Shown: positions 44,494 to 52,703, counted from the first letter of the stretch. The stretch is 64,000 nt of DNA from Sphingomonas panacisoli (GCF_007859635.1 NZ_CP042306.1:2480001-2544000); one strand, 5' to 3'. Notes: a model not told the origin generated them from the letters alone. Numbers and translations are program-made.

Positions 44494-47033
44494 AAATCGA
44501 AATTCCCGAGTTCGCGCTCGTCCTGCTCGTTGGCGCTTCAGGCACCGGCAAGTCGAGCTTTGCCGCGAAGCACTTCCTGCCGACCGAGACCGTGTCGTCG
44601 GACCGGATGCGTGGCTGGGTCGCCGACGACGAAACCGATCAGGGCGCGACCAAGGATGCGTTCGAGGTGCTGCACTTCCTCGTCGAAAAGCGGCTCAAGG
44701 CACGGCGCTTCACCGTGATCGACGCGACCAACGTCCAGCCGGACGCACGCAAGGGGCTGATTGCGCTCGCGCGCAAGTGGCACGCGCTGGCGGTGGCGAT
44801 CGTGTTCGACCTGCCCGAAGCGCTCGCTGTCGCGCGCAATGCAGAGCGGCCCGACCGACAGTTCGGCGCGGGGCCGGTGCGGCGCCAGATGCTGAACCTC
44901 AAGAAGTCGATGCGCGGGATGCAGCGCGAAGGACTGCGCTACGTCCACGTCCTGCGTTCGGTCGACCAGATCGATGCGGTCGAGATCACACGCACGCGGT
45001 TGTGGAACGATCGCCGCGAGGAAACCGGCCCGTTCGACATCATCGGCGACGTTCACGGCTGCGCCGATGAACTTGAGACGCTTCTCGGCGACCTTGGCTA
45101 TACGGTCAGCTGGTCCGGCAGGGATGTCACAGTCACCCCGCCGGAGGGCCGCCGTGCGATCTTTGTCGGCGACCTGGTCGATCGCGGGCCGCGCTCGCCC
45201 GATGTGCTGAGGATCGCCCGCCACATGGTCGAGGCTGGGACAGGGCTCGCAGTGGTCGGCAACCACGACGACAAGCTCAAGCGCCATCTCGCCGGCAAGA
45301 GCGTCAAGGTCAGCCACGGCCTCGCTGAGACGATCGAGCAGCTCGCCGCCGAGCCGCCCGAGTTCGCGACGGGCGTGCGCGACTGGCTCGATGGACTGAT
45401 CAGCCATTACGTGCTTGACGGCGGTAATCTCGTCGTCGCGCACGCCGGCTTGAAAGAGGACATGCAGGGCCGAGCATCGGGCGCAGTGCGCAGCTTCTGC
45501 ATGTATGGCGAGACTACCGGCGAGATCGACGAGTTCGGCCTACCGGTGCGCTGGGACTGGGCGGCCGACTATAAGGGCAAGGCCAAGGTCGTGCACGGCC
45601 ATACCCCGGTCGTGGAAGCGAACTGGGTCAACGGCACTTTGTGCATCGACACCGGCTGCGTGTTCGGCGGCAAGCTGACTGCGTTGCGCTATCCCGAGAT
45701 GGACCTCGTCTCGGTGCCGGCGCTGCGCACCTATTACGAGCCGATCCGGCCGCTCGGCGAGCCGTCGCCCGCGACGGGCGAAAGCCAACCGCACCAGCTC
45801 GACCTGGCCGATGTGCTCGGCAAGCAGGCCATCGATACCCGCCTCTACGGCATCGTCACGGTGCGCGAGGACAATGCGGCCGCGGCGCTCGAAGTGATGA
45901 GCCGCTATGCGGTCGATCCGCGCTGGCTCATCCATCTGCCGCCGACGATGTCGCCGGCCGAAACCAGCGCGGCCGACGGCTGGCTGGAACGGCCCGAGGA
46001 AGCGTTCGCCTTTTACGGGTCGAAGGGCGTGCACGACGTCGTCGTCGAGGAAAAGCACATGGGGTCGCGTGCACTGATCGTGCTCGCGCGCAACCAGGAT
46101 GTCGCGGCGCGCCGGTTCGGCGTGGCCGATGGCGGCCGCGGCGTGATCGTCACGCGCACCGGACGCCGGTTCTTCCATGATGCCGAGCTCGAAGCCACGG
46201 CGCTCCATCGCATCGATACCGCGATGGAGACGTCCGGGCTGTGGGCCGATCTCGATACCGATTGGGTGCTGTGGGACACCGAGATTTTGCCGTGGACCAT
46301 GAAGGCAGGTTCGCTGATCCGCGATCAATATGCCGCGGTCGGTGCCGCCGCGATCACCGGGCTCGATGCGGCCTCCGCTGCGCTCGAGGCCGCGCGGGCG
46401 CGCGGTGTCGATGTCGGCACGCTGGCGGATGCGACGTCCAAGCGGCTCGAGAATGCCTTGCTCTACCGCACTGCCTATAATCGCTACGTCGCACCGTTCG
46501 CCGGCATCGACGACCTGCGTATCGCACCTTTTCATCTGCTCGCGAGCGAGAGCTCGGTGCATGACGACAAGAACCACGTCTGGCACATGGAGCGCGCGCA
46601 TCTTCTAGCAAGCGCGGACCCGGCACTGATCGTTGCGACCGAACATCGACAGATTGATCTGAACGATCCGGCTCAAGTTGCGGATGCGATCGTTTGGTGG
46701 GAAGCGCTAACCGCGGCGGGCGGCGAAGGCATGGTGGTCAAACCGCTAGACTTCGTGGCACGCGGTGGGCGCGGTCTGCTCCAGCCGGCAATCAAGTGCC
46801 GCGGTCGGGAATATCTGCGCATTATCTATGGGCCGGACTACGACCAGCCGGATAATCTGAAGCGGCTCAAGAAGCGCGGCCTCGGCCAGAAGCGTTCGAT
46901 GGCCCTGCGCGAGTTCGCGCTGGGGCTGGAAGCGCTGCATCGATTCGTTGATCACTCGCCGCTGACGCGGGTGCATCAGTGCGTATTCGGCGTACTGGCG
47001 ATGGAGAGCGAGCCGGTCGATCCGCGGCTTTAG
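44490..47033 (+). CDS. pnkp: polynucleotide kinase-phosphatase-ligase (RNA repair)
   Basis: The 847-residue three-domain enzyme starts at ATG 44490. It has an N-terminal 5'-kinase with P-loop VGASGTGKSSFA (about 12-23) and SSDRMRGWVADDE; a calcineurin-like 2',3'-phosphatase with IIGDVHGCADELE (about 186), GDLVDRGP and VVGNHDDK; and a C-terminal ligase-type domain with nucleotidyl lysine in VEEKHMGSRALI (about 522) and GEGMVVKP. With Hen1 it heals and seals RNAs cut by ribotoxins, notably tRNA. All catalytic motifs are present and the length matches the family, so this half of the system looks functional. Confidence 0.94.
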   Translation: MKIEIPEFALVLLVGASGTGKSSFAAKHFLPTETVSSDRMRGWVADDETDQGATKDAFEVLHFLVEKRLKARRFTVIDATNVQPDARKGLIALARKWHALAVAIVFDLPEALAVARNAERPDRQFGAGPVRRQMLNLKKSMRGMQREGLRYVHVLRSVDQIDAVEITRTRLWNDRREETGPFDIIGDVHGCADELETLLGDLGYTVSWSGRDVTVTPPEGRRAIFVGDLVDRGPRSPDVLRIARHMVEAGTGLAVVGNHDDKLKRHLAGKSVKVSHGLAETIEQLAAEPPEFATGVRDWLDGLISHYVLDGGNLVVAHAGLKEDMQGRASGAVRSFCMYGETTGEIDEFGLPVRWDWAADYKGKAKVVHGHTPVVEANWVNGTLCIDTGCVFGGKLTALRYPEMDLVSVPALRTYYEPIRPLGEPSPATGESQPHQLDLADVLGKQAIDTRLYGIVTVREDNAAAALEVMSRYAVDPRWLIHLPPTMSPAETSAADGWLERPEEAFAFYGSKGVHDVVVEEKHMGSRALIVLARNQDVAARRFGVADGGRGVIVTRTGRRFFHDAELEATALHRIDTAMETSGLWADLDTDWVLWDTEILPWTMKAGSLIRDQYAAVGAAAITGLDAASAALEAARARGVDVGTLADATSKRLENALLYRTAYNRYVAPFAGIDDLRIAPFHLLASESSVHDDKNHVWHMERAHLLASADPALIVATEHRQIDLNDPAQVADAIVWWEALTAAGGEGMVVKPLDFVARGGRGLLQPAIKCRGREYLRIIYGPDYDQPDNLKRLKKRGLGQKRSMALREFALGLEALHRFVDHSPLTRVHQCVFGVLAMESEPVDPRL

Positions 47034-47080
47034 GTTGCGTGACGCAACTAGGGCCGCAGCCTCACCAGGTGCTCACTGCC

Positions 47081-47101
47081 GCAGAACTCCACGGGTTCTG
47101 C
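47081..47101 (+). terminator. hairpin downstream of pnkp
   Basis: GCAGAAC (47081-47087) pairs with GTTCTGC (47095-47101). A second palindrome, GTTGCGT-G-ACGCAAC (47034-47048), starts at the base after the pnkp stop codon. Neither is followed by a T-run. Together they probably mark the end of the RNA-repair operon. Confidence 0.4.
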
Positions 47102-47164
47102 TAAGCGCCGGAGAATGGCTTGGGCGTGCCGAGATGGCATTCATACCGGCACGCCCGCGTTGAA

Positions 47165-47500
47165 TTACCCCATCGTCAGGTTGTCGCCCAGTCGCTCGCA
47201 ATCGATCCGCTGCCACCCGACTTCGTTATCGAAATACAGGCAGCTCTCGCGCTTCTCACCGAGGAGCGAGAAGGTCGATGCGCTGGCGAGCTTGGAATGC
47301 GTCATCCATTGCTGCGTCACGTTCCAGACGATGAACATTTCACCGTGCTCGAGCCGATCGTCCGGTCGAACGATAAGCTCAAGCGCACGAGCAAAGCTGT
47401 GAGCGACGACCGTATACGGATATTGAGAGCAAGGCAGGTCGATCTGATAGATCTGAAACCGCGCGTGCGAACGCTCTACTTCACTGGGAAAAGGCATATT
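47165..47500 (-). CDS. small protein of unknown function
   Basis: The 111-residue reading starts at ATG 47500, with GGAGA four bases upstream; the frame extends further but the extra residues look non-coding. It has a mixed alpha/beta look (FQIYQIDLPCSQYPYTVVAH, ALELIVRPDDRLEHGEMFIVW, SLLGEKRESCLYFDNEVGW) with no signal peptide or membrane segment. It is convergent with pnkp. I do not recognise it. Codon choice is better than in the opposite frame at the same place, which favours this strand. Confidence 0.5.
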   Translation of the reverse strand, partial: NMPFPSEVERSHARFQIYQIDLPCSQYPYTVVAHSFARALELIVRPDDRLEHGEMFIVWNVTQQWMTHSKLASASTFSLLGEKRESCLYFDNEVGWQRIDCERLGDNLTMG

Positions 47501-48462
47501 GTCTCCATGTCTGACCTTCATTGGTCGAGACATGCGATCGCACGTCCCACAGTGGCATGCGGGTGGCTTCTTGATGGCAATTTCTGGTTGCAGAAAACGC
47601 TGAAAAACACGCAACTTTTTGACAACTAAACGCAACCTGGCAGGCGACGTCAGGCTACCATCTACTCACCTGCAGACATAGCTCATCGGTCCGCGCGAGC
47701 CTGGAGGGTTAGCACCATCGGTTTGATGCCCGCCCCGCCGGGATCACTAGTCGTCTCGGACTGACATGGCCCGCTACGACGGCAGAGGATGCGCTACTCG
47801 CCCATCTCCTTGAGGTGACTGATTAGCAATTTGCCGCGGTGCCGCTGCCATCAGAGCGACGCGGAAAGCGTATTTGACCCGCACTGGCTTTGGTTTCCTC
47901 TACGGCCGCAAGGAATGGGATATCTCGCATGCGAAGCGTTGCACACAAATTTCGCTGCAAGCGATGTGGATCGGGTGCTTTCGTATTTTGGTCGTGGGAA
48001 CGGCCCTCTCATTTTTTTTGCTCGTGCCGGATGAGCGGACGCGGAAAAAGCCGACTAGTCGATTGCGGTGAACGGCTTGGCCGAGTGCAGTCGACAATAT
48101 CCCTACCCGCTGCGAAAACATACTCTGAATTGCCCGTAGAAGCTCGCAGGACGCGATTTTGGGGTGAAGGCAACCCTACCTAGCCTGACCATCAGAAAGC
48201 CCTCCACTGGCGCTTGAAATCGAAATCGCGTGCCGAACAACACACAGACCGAATAATCTGCGCTGTGCGCAATCACCGGGGAATTGTCGAACACCACTCG
48301 CGCGCGCATACGCACGCGGCGCTAGGCGCTGGCATGTGCGCGCACGCGCGTAAGAGAGATTCCTAGAATCTAAGATTCCTCTAAGTTTATTATACTCACT
48401 ACGTTCGTATAATGATGACGAGGTCATTTTTTGTTCATTTAGGACAGACATGCTTACCTATC
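47501..48462. other. nearly 1 kb without a convincing gene
   Basis: This island stretch has short, uneven frames only. One plus-strand fragment near 47935-48000 encodes a CxxC-type patch (AHKFRCKRCGSGAF) and may be the remnant of a zinc-ribbon gene. A minus-strand frame at 48103-48315 is equally unproven. A GC-alternating tract (about 48300-48350) precedes the AT-rich inverted-repeat cluster. The region looks like decayed DNA plus regulatory sequence. Confidence 0.5.
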
Positions 48463-48468
48463 CTAAAT
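48357..48468. repeat. AT-rich cluster of direct and inverted repeats
   Basis: Within 112 bases there are a direct repeat AGATTCCT (48357-48364 and 48373-48380), a palindrome GAATCT-A-AGATTC (48366-48378), inverted repeats ATTATAC/GTATAAT (48389-48395, 48407-48413) and ATTTAGGA/TCCTAAAT (48437-48444, 48461-48468), and ATGAC/GTCAT followed by TTTTTT. The low GC content stands out strongly. Possible roles are a transfer or replication origin, or a regulator-binding region. Confidence 0.6.
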
Positions 48469-48624
48469 CGTAGGTCTGAAAATGGCATAGCCCGCGGTAG
48501 TCGCACAGAATGTGCGTAACGATCGCTTGCGGCGAGTCACGATCTTGTCCTCGCGAACAAAGCCATGCGCGGCGAGATGCCGCAGCCGGCGGCCGAGAGT
48601 GACCCCCCTTTCAATCGCCTCCAA
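48463..48624 (-). CDS. small winged-helix-like reading frame or gene remnant
   Basis: A 53-codon frame from TTG 48624 to TAG 48463 reads RRLRHLAAHGFVRED, then RRKRSLRTFCATTAGYAI, the look of a winged-helix C-terminal part. It begins inside the end of the XRE gene in another frame and has no clear ribosome site. It may be a small coupled protein, or the tail of a former regulator joined here by rearrangement. It is too short to name. Confidence 0.3.
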   Translation of the reverse strand: MEAIERGVTLGRRLRHLAAHGFVREDKIVTRRKRSLRTFCATTAGYAIFRPTI

Positions 48625-49192
48625 TCAGCGCCTTTTCGATGGCCCTGGCATCTTCCGTCGACACGCCATGAACGCCAAATAACGGACGCAAGCGACGCAA
48701 TTTCTCAACGAGGGAAACCTCGTGAACGGTTAGCCAACGCCGCCTAGGCCTAGCTTCAGCGGCTACCTCACGGAGCACAGAGATCTGTTCGGGTGAGAGC
48801 TTGTCAAGCGGCTGGCCGGCGACCGCTTCAAGCTCGACGACGACCTCGTTACTATGCGGCGCCGCCAATCTCTCGCGCCAGTTTGTATCGGCATGTCGCT
48901 GCTCCAACACTGCAAACAGGAAATCCGACTTGTCCAGCGACAGTGCGTCCGCAAGCTGCTCTGCTCGATCGAGCGGTATCGGCATCCGTCCGTTCGCCAT
49001 GTGGCTGAGCACCGCTGCCTGCTTCAGGGCGAGCATCTTCGCGAGCTGACGTAAACTCGTTCCGGTCTCCTCCGACAGACGACGCAGCCCGTCGGCTAGC
49101 GACTGTGCCGCGTGCGTGTCGCGGTAGGGGAATGGATTGTGATCATCGGTCAGCAAAAATTGATCCCCATCCGTCTCGGCTTGAGAGGACAT
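48611..49192 (-). CDS. XRE-family helix-turn-helix regulator
   Basis: The 193-residue product from ATG 49192 has a helix-turn-helix domain at about residues 30-95 (LADGLRRLSEETGTSLRQLAKMLALKQAAVLSHMANG, then RAEQLADALSLDKSDFLFAVLEQ). The C-terminal helical half includes LSPEQISVLREVAAEARPRRRWLTVHEVSLVEKLRRLRPLFG. It is divergent from the excisionase gene across a short region with a partial palindrome. It probably represses excision or integration genes and could act on the restriction promoter. Confidence 0.8.
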   Translation of the reverse strand: MSSQAETDGDQFLLTDDHNPFPYRDTHAAQSLADGLRRLSEETGTSLRQLAKMLALKQAAVLSHMANGRMPIPLDRAEQLADALSLDKSDFLFAVLEQRHADTNWRERLAAPHSNEVVVELEAVAGQPLDKLSPEQISVLREVAAEARPRRRWLTVHEVSLVEKLRRLRPLFGVHGVSTEDARAIEKALIGGD

Positions 49193-49222
49193 AATTTGCC
49201 ACTTCCCCCTTCGTGATGTGTG

Positions 49223-49235
49223 GTGTATACAACAC
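49223..49235. promoter_or_regulatory. possible operator between XRE and excisionase genes
   Basis: The sequence GTGTATACAACAC is partly palindromic (GTGT/ACAC ends around TATAC), in the 90-base space between divergent XRE (start 49192) and excisionase (start 49282) genes. Its position fits autoregulation by the XRE protein; no experimental basis. Confidence 0.35.
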
Positions 49236-49281
49236 AACAGCAGCGACCACTGACGGTCGCGCAATAGACACGGAGACGCAA

Positions 49282-49458
49282 GTGGTCGAGAAGGTGCTGT
49301 ATACGATTAGGGATACGATTACTGCCTACGGGATCGGTCGAACGAAGCTCTATGAACTGATTGGCGCTCGAGAACTCACGCCAGTGAAGATTGGCACGCG
49401 CACGTTGCTCCGTCGCGCGGACATCGACGCGCTAGTGGCGCGATCGGCGGTAGCGTGA
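49282..49458 (+). CDS. AlpA/excisionase-type DNA-binding protein
   Basis: The 58-residue reading starts at GTG 49282, with GGAGA five bases upstream; longer starts at 49213/49216 would put the palindrome inside the gene. Sequence: LYTIRDTITAYGIGRTKLYELIGARELTPVKIGTRTLLRRADIDALVAR (a helix-turn-helix of the MerR-like AlpA/HTH_17 group, with the IGTRTLLRRADIDAL wing). Such proteins steer the neighbouring integrase towards excision or activate it. The integrase begins seven bases downstream. Confidence 0.82.
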   Translation: MVEKVLYTIRDTITAYGIGRTKLYELIGARELTPVKIGTRTLLRRADIDALVARSAVA

Positions 49459-49464
49459 TCGCTG

Positions 49465-50687
49465 GTGGCCCTAACAGTTACCTCGATCAACAACGCCAAG
49501 CCCCGCGCAAAGCCTTACAAGTTAGCGGACGAACGAGGATTGTTCCTGCTCGTCACACCTTCAGGCGGCCGCCTTTGGCGAATGAAATATCGCGCCCATG
49601 GCGCCGACGCCGCAGGTCAGCCCAAGCTGGTTGAGAAGTCACTGTCGCTAGGGGCCTTCCCTGATGTCGGCCTCAAGGAAGCACGACAGCTCCGGGACGA
49701 AGCTCGCCGACAACGCGCGGCTGGGACTGATCCGGCCGAAAAAAGCAGCGTGACCGTCAGGCTGCGAGGTTTCGTGCGGTCAACTCTTTCAACGCAGTAG
49801 GTCTGAAATACATCGAGAAGATCGCGGCCGAAGGTCTGGCGGAAGCAACGGTGCGCAAGCGCCGCTGGTTGCTAAAGCTGGTTGAGCGGCCTTTGGGGAA
49901 GCGGCCGATCGCCGAGATCGAGGCATTCGAAATTCTCCAGGCGCTACGTCCTCTGGAGGCCGACGGAAGACTGGAAGCAGCGAGGCGTGCGAAGGAATTT
50001 ATCGGCCAGGTATTCCGGTATGCAGTAGCGCTTCAGCTCGCCCACCGAGATCCGACACCTGACCTTAAGGGCGCGTTACGGAAGCCGACCCCGAAGCACC
50101 TTGCCGCGATCCTCGAGCCCCGGCGCGTAAGCGAACTCTTGCGCGCCATCGACAGCTACGAAGGACAGCCGGCTACGCAAATCGCGCTAAAGCTCTCGCC
50201 ACACGTGTTCGTGCGGCCCGGCGAACTGCGCCGTGCCGAATGGAGCGAAATCGATTTTGAGGAAAGGGTCTGGCGGATCGGCGCACGTAAGATGAAGAGC
50301 CGCAAGGCTCACACCGTGCCCTTGTCGCGGCAGACGCTAGAAATGTTCGCGGCGGCTCGTGAACTCACCGGCGATGGCAGATTTGTGTTCCCATCGCTCC
50401 GTACGCCTGCCCGGCCGATGTCCGAGAACACCGTCAATGGAGCGCTACGTCGTCTGGGTTTCAGCGGTGACGAGATGACCGCGCACGGCTTTCGCGCGAC
50501 GGCGAGCACCCTGCTCAATGAATCAGGCAAATGGCAACCCGACGCCATCGAGCGCGCCCTCGCGCACCAGGATCGTGACCCCGTCCGCGCCGCCTATAAC
50601 CGCGGTGCGCATTGGGAGGAGCGTGTCAGGATGGCGCAGTGGTGGAGCGACTATCTAGATGGGCTGCGCGACGGAGACTTGGTTTAA
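49465..50687 (+). pseudogene. tyrosine integrase (P4-like, DUF4102), frameshifted in an A-run
   Basis: The N-terminal frame from GTG 49465 has the arm-binding DUF4102 domain (ALTVTSINNAKPRAKPYKLADERGLFLLV, LGAFPDVGLKEARQLRDEARR). It breaks at AAAAAA (49739-49744, after GATCCGGCCG). The -1 frame then continues KQRDRQAARFRAVNSFNAVGL to the end, and carries all catalytic residues: Arg in VFVRPGELRRAEW, Lys in KMKSRKAH, HGFRATAS (HxxR), and His/Tyr in AHQDRDPVRAAYNRG. Restored length is about 407 residues, normal for P4-type integrases. It could be a sequencing error, inactivation, or slippage on the A-run. Confidence 0.85.
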
Positions 50688-50723
50688 GATATTGGCCGAC
50701 AGATCAAGCGGATACGTCAAATC

Positions 50724-50808
50724 TGGGGGTATTTCAGATTTTCTTGATCTGCAAAATGTGGGGGTATTGCCAATCGGCGAATCGAAATACTCCCACGACA
50801 TACCCCCA
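50724..50808. repeat. repeated TGGGGGTATT boxes, candidate integrase arm sites
   Basis: Direct copies lie at 50724-50733 and 50759-50768. Inverted copies lie at 50786-50795 (one mismatch) and 50800-50808 (nine of ten bases). All are between the integrase stop and the tRNA. A further inverted box, CGGGGGTAT, is at 30492-30500 beside the left end. Spacing and location match arm-type sites of P4-like integrases; binding is inferred. Confidence 0.6.
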
Positions 50809-50920
50809 ACGCGATCCGATTGCGCGCGAACGCCGCCAAACGGCTGCGTACCTTTTCAGGCGCAAACCCACGGAAATCTGGGATTTTCTGGATAGCTGCG
50901 AATGCCGACGATAAGGGTTA

Positions 50921-50996
50921 TGGTGCCGCCTACAGGACTCGAACCTGTGACCCCCGCATTACGAATGCGATGCTCTACCAGCTGAGCTAAGGCGGC
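50921..50996 (-). tRNA. tRNA-Thr (anticodon CGT)
   Basis: On the minus strand a complete 76-base cloverleaf can be folded: acceptor GCCGCCT/AGGCGGC, D-arm GCTCAGCTGGTAGAGC, anticodon loop TTCGTAA with CGT, T-arm ACAGGTTCGAGTCCTGT, encoded ACCA end. It reads codon ACG. Its 3' 23 bases are the island's attachment site, and the gene remains intact after integration. Confidence 0.96.
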
Positions 50997-51182
50997 CCAT
51001 GCGCCCGTGGTGGGCGATGAGGCGGCGCGCTTAACAGTCCTTCGCGGGACTGACAAGGCCGCTCGACGTGCTTAGTGCGCTTGCGGTTTACAAGGCGTTA
51101 TCGATTACGCCGGAGGCGTCGCGGCGCTTCGTCCGATCGCGCTTGCGCGGAGGCACGACTCCCGGTATCCGGCCTGCCGCAC

Positions 51183-51256
51183 GCGGGTATGGTGAAATGG
51201 TATCACAGGAGCTTCCCAAGCTTCTAGCGCGGGTTCGATTCCCGCTACCCGCTCCA
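51183..51256 (+). tRNA. tRNA-Gly (anticodon CCC)
   Basis: A 74-base cloverleaf is visible: acceptor GCGGGTA/TACCCGC, D-arm GGTGAAATGGTATCACA, anticodon stem-loop GAGCTTCCCAAGCTTC with CCC, T-arm GCGGGTTCGATTCCCGC, and an encoded T-CCA end. It reads GGG. It lies outside the island, 187 bases from tRNA-Thr. Confidence 0.95.
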
Positions 51257-51404
51257 GCTTTTGCAGCGATTTAGCTGCGCTAAATCGCGATCAGCGAAAG
51301 CCGGGCGGACATAGCGCAGCTACGGTCGACGACGCGGCTTTGCCGCGGCGCGCTCCGAACATCCTTCACGCCTTCCTTACCATTCCGCGCTTAGACCTGC
51401 GCGC

Positions 51405-52703
51405 ATGTATCACGACCCTGCCCTCGCGAGCGCCGCCAAGGCTGATCCGCGTCCCGCTTCGGCGGTTTCCACCGCCACCGGGCTGGTCGGGCTCGCCGGT
51501 CTCCTGGTCTGGATCGGCATCGCGCGGTGGTTCGGGATGGACGGGCCGTATGCCGCATTGGTCAACGTCGCCGCCGCCGGCCTGCCGATGGTGCTGTGGT
51601 CGCTGCTGGTCGAAAAGGTGCACCGCAATCCCTCGACTGGGATCGACTGGGCGAACCCGAAGCCATGGCGCGAGACGCTCGACATTTCGATCACCAAGCT
51701 CGCCGGTCTGTGGCTAACCTGGGGCGGAATCGCAGCCACCTATGCGATCGGGCGCTTCTATTGGGAGGGCGGTTTCCGCTTCTCGATGTGGTGCTTCATG
51801 TGGGCGGCGCCAGTGATGTTCGTCGCGTCGATCCCCTACACGCTATGGCTCGACCGCCGCATGACCGAGCCCAAGGACGGGTGTTACCATCTCGGCGCGT
51901 GGCTGATGGGGTTGCAGGAGCCGCGCAACACCGACGCGATCCACAATCATCTGCGCAGTTGGGGCGTGAAGGCGTTCTTCACCGCGTTCATGCTGGCGAT
52001 CGTGCCGCCGGGGTTCGGTGATTTCGTGCGCGGCGACACCAGCCAGGTGCTGAGCAATCCGGTGACGCTGGCCAACTGGCTGATCACGTTCATGTTTGTG
52101 GTCGACGTAGCGTTCGCGACGGCGGGCTATCTGCTCGCGCTGCGCCCCCTCGATTCGCACATCCGCACCGCCAATCCGTTCGCGGCCGGGTGGATGGCAG
52201 CGCTGATCTGCTACCCGCCGTTCGTGCTGATGGGCGATGGCGGACCGCTCGATTACCATCCCGGCACGCGCGGCGAGGCGAGCTGGTCGTTATGGTTCGC
52301 CGATCAGCCGGTGCTGCTGGCGGTGATCGGAACGGTGCTGGTCGCGCTGACCGCGATCTACGCCTGGGCGACGGTCACGTTCGGCATCCGCTTCTCCAAC
52401 CTGACGCACCGCGGCATCCTGACCAACGGCCCGTATGCGTTCAGCCGCCACCCGGCGTATCTGTCGAAGAATCTGTTCTGGATGATCTCGACCGTGCCGT
52501 TCCTGACAACGGGCAGCTGGGTCGATGCGGTCCGTGCGACCGCGCTGATGGGGATAGTCGCGGGGGTCTATTACTGGCGCGCCAAGACCGAGGAACGCCA
52601 CTTGGGCACGGACCCTGCGTATCAGGGATATAGCGCGTGGATGGAGCGCAACGGTCTGGTGCCGCGCTTCTTCCAGTGGCTGAAGGGCAAGCCCGAAGCC
52701 TAG
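51405..52703 (+). CDS. ICMT/PEMT-like integral membrane methyltransferase
   Basis: The 432-residue protein has about eight hydrophobic segments and ends with the isoprenylcysteine/phospholipid methyltransferase signature: GILTNGPYAFSRHPAYLSKN (about 342-361) and AKTEERHLGTDPAYQGYSAWM. In this family the C-terminal part binds SAM and methylates a lipid-embedded substrate. The long N-terminal membrane region is larger than in the smallest ICMT proteins. The substrate is unknown. The stop shares a CTAG with the convergent gshA. Confidence 0.85.
   Translation: MYHDPALASAAKADPRPASAVSTATGLVGLAGLLVWIGIARWFGMDGPYAALVNVAAAGLPMVLWSLLVEKVHRNPSTGIDWANPKPWRETLDISITKLAGLWLTWGGIAATYAIGRFYWEGGFRFSMWCFMWAAPVMFVASIPYTLWLDRRMTEPKDGCYHLGAWLMGLQEPRNTDAIHNHLRSWGVKAFFTAFMLAIVPPGFGDFVRGDTSQVLSNPVTLANWLITFMFVVDVAFATAGYLLALRPLDSHIRTANPFAAGWMAALICYPPFVLMGDGGPLDYHPGTRGEASWSLWFADQPVLLAVIGTVLVALTAIYAWATVTFGIRFSNLTHRGILTNGPYAFSRHPAYLSKNLFWMISTVPFLTTGSWVDAVRATALMGIVAGVYYWRAKTEERHLGTDPAYQGYSAWMERNGLVPRFFQWLKGKPEA

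Larger units (their letters stand above)
30417..50943. mobile_element. genomic island integrated at tRNA-Thr(CGT)
   Basis: A direct repeat of the tRNA 3' end bounds the element: GCCTACAGGACTCGAA occurs at both 30423-30438 and 50928-50943, each preceded by TGGTGC, with one base missing in the left copy. A tyrosine recombinase and AlpA-like excisionase sit against the tRNA, which remains intact. Cargo is a type I restriction operon, a SNF2/ASKHA pair and an RNA-repair operon. Stretches at 34600-42700 and 47000-48500 look less GC-rich and less codon-biased than flanking core DNA, while hen1-pnkp looks like core DNA, suggesting a mosaic. Confidence 0.85.

Noticed and set aside
47890..48183. Plus-strand frame with CxxC patch
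   Set aside because: Only a short internal piece looks protein-like; probably a decayed remnant, so described within the gap instead of called as a gene.
48103..48315. 70-codon minus-strand frame
   Set aside because: Plausible residues but no ribosome site, no domain and an adjoining low-complexity GC tract; left as undecided.
50724..50808. CRISPR array for the repeated G-rich boxes
   Set aside because: Units are only about ten bases, in mixed orientation, with no regular spacers or cas genes.
30417..50996. PrrC-type anticodon nuclease expected beside type I restriction and RNA repair
   Set aside because: No gene with an ABC-ATPase plus HEPN-like nuclease was found anywhere in the island.
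51068..51274. 68-codon frame across tRNA-Gly
   Set aside because: It overlaps a complete tRNA and has no protein features.
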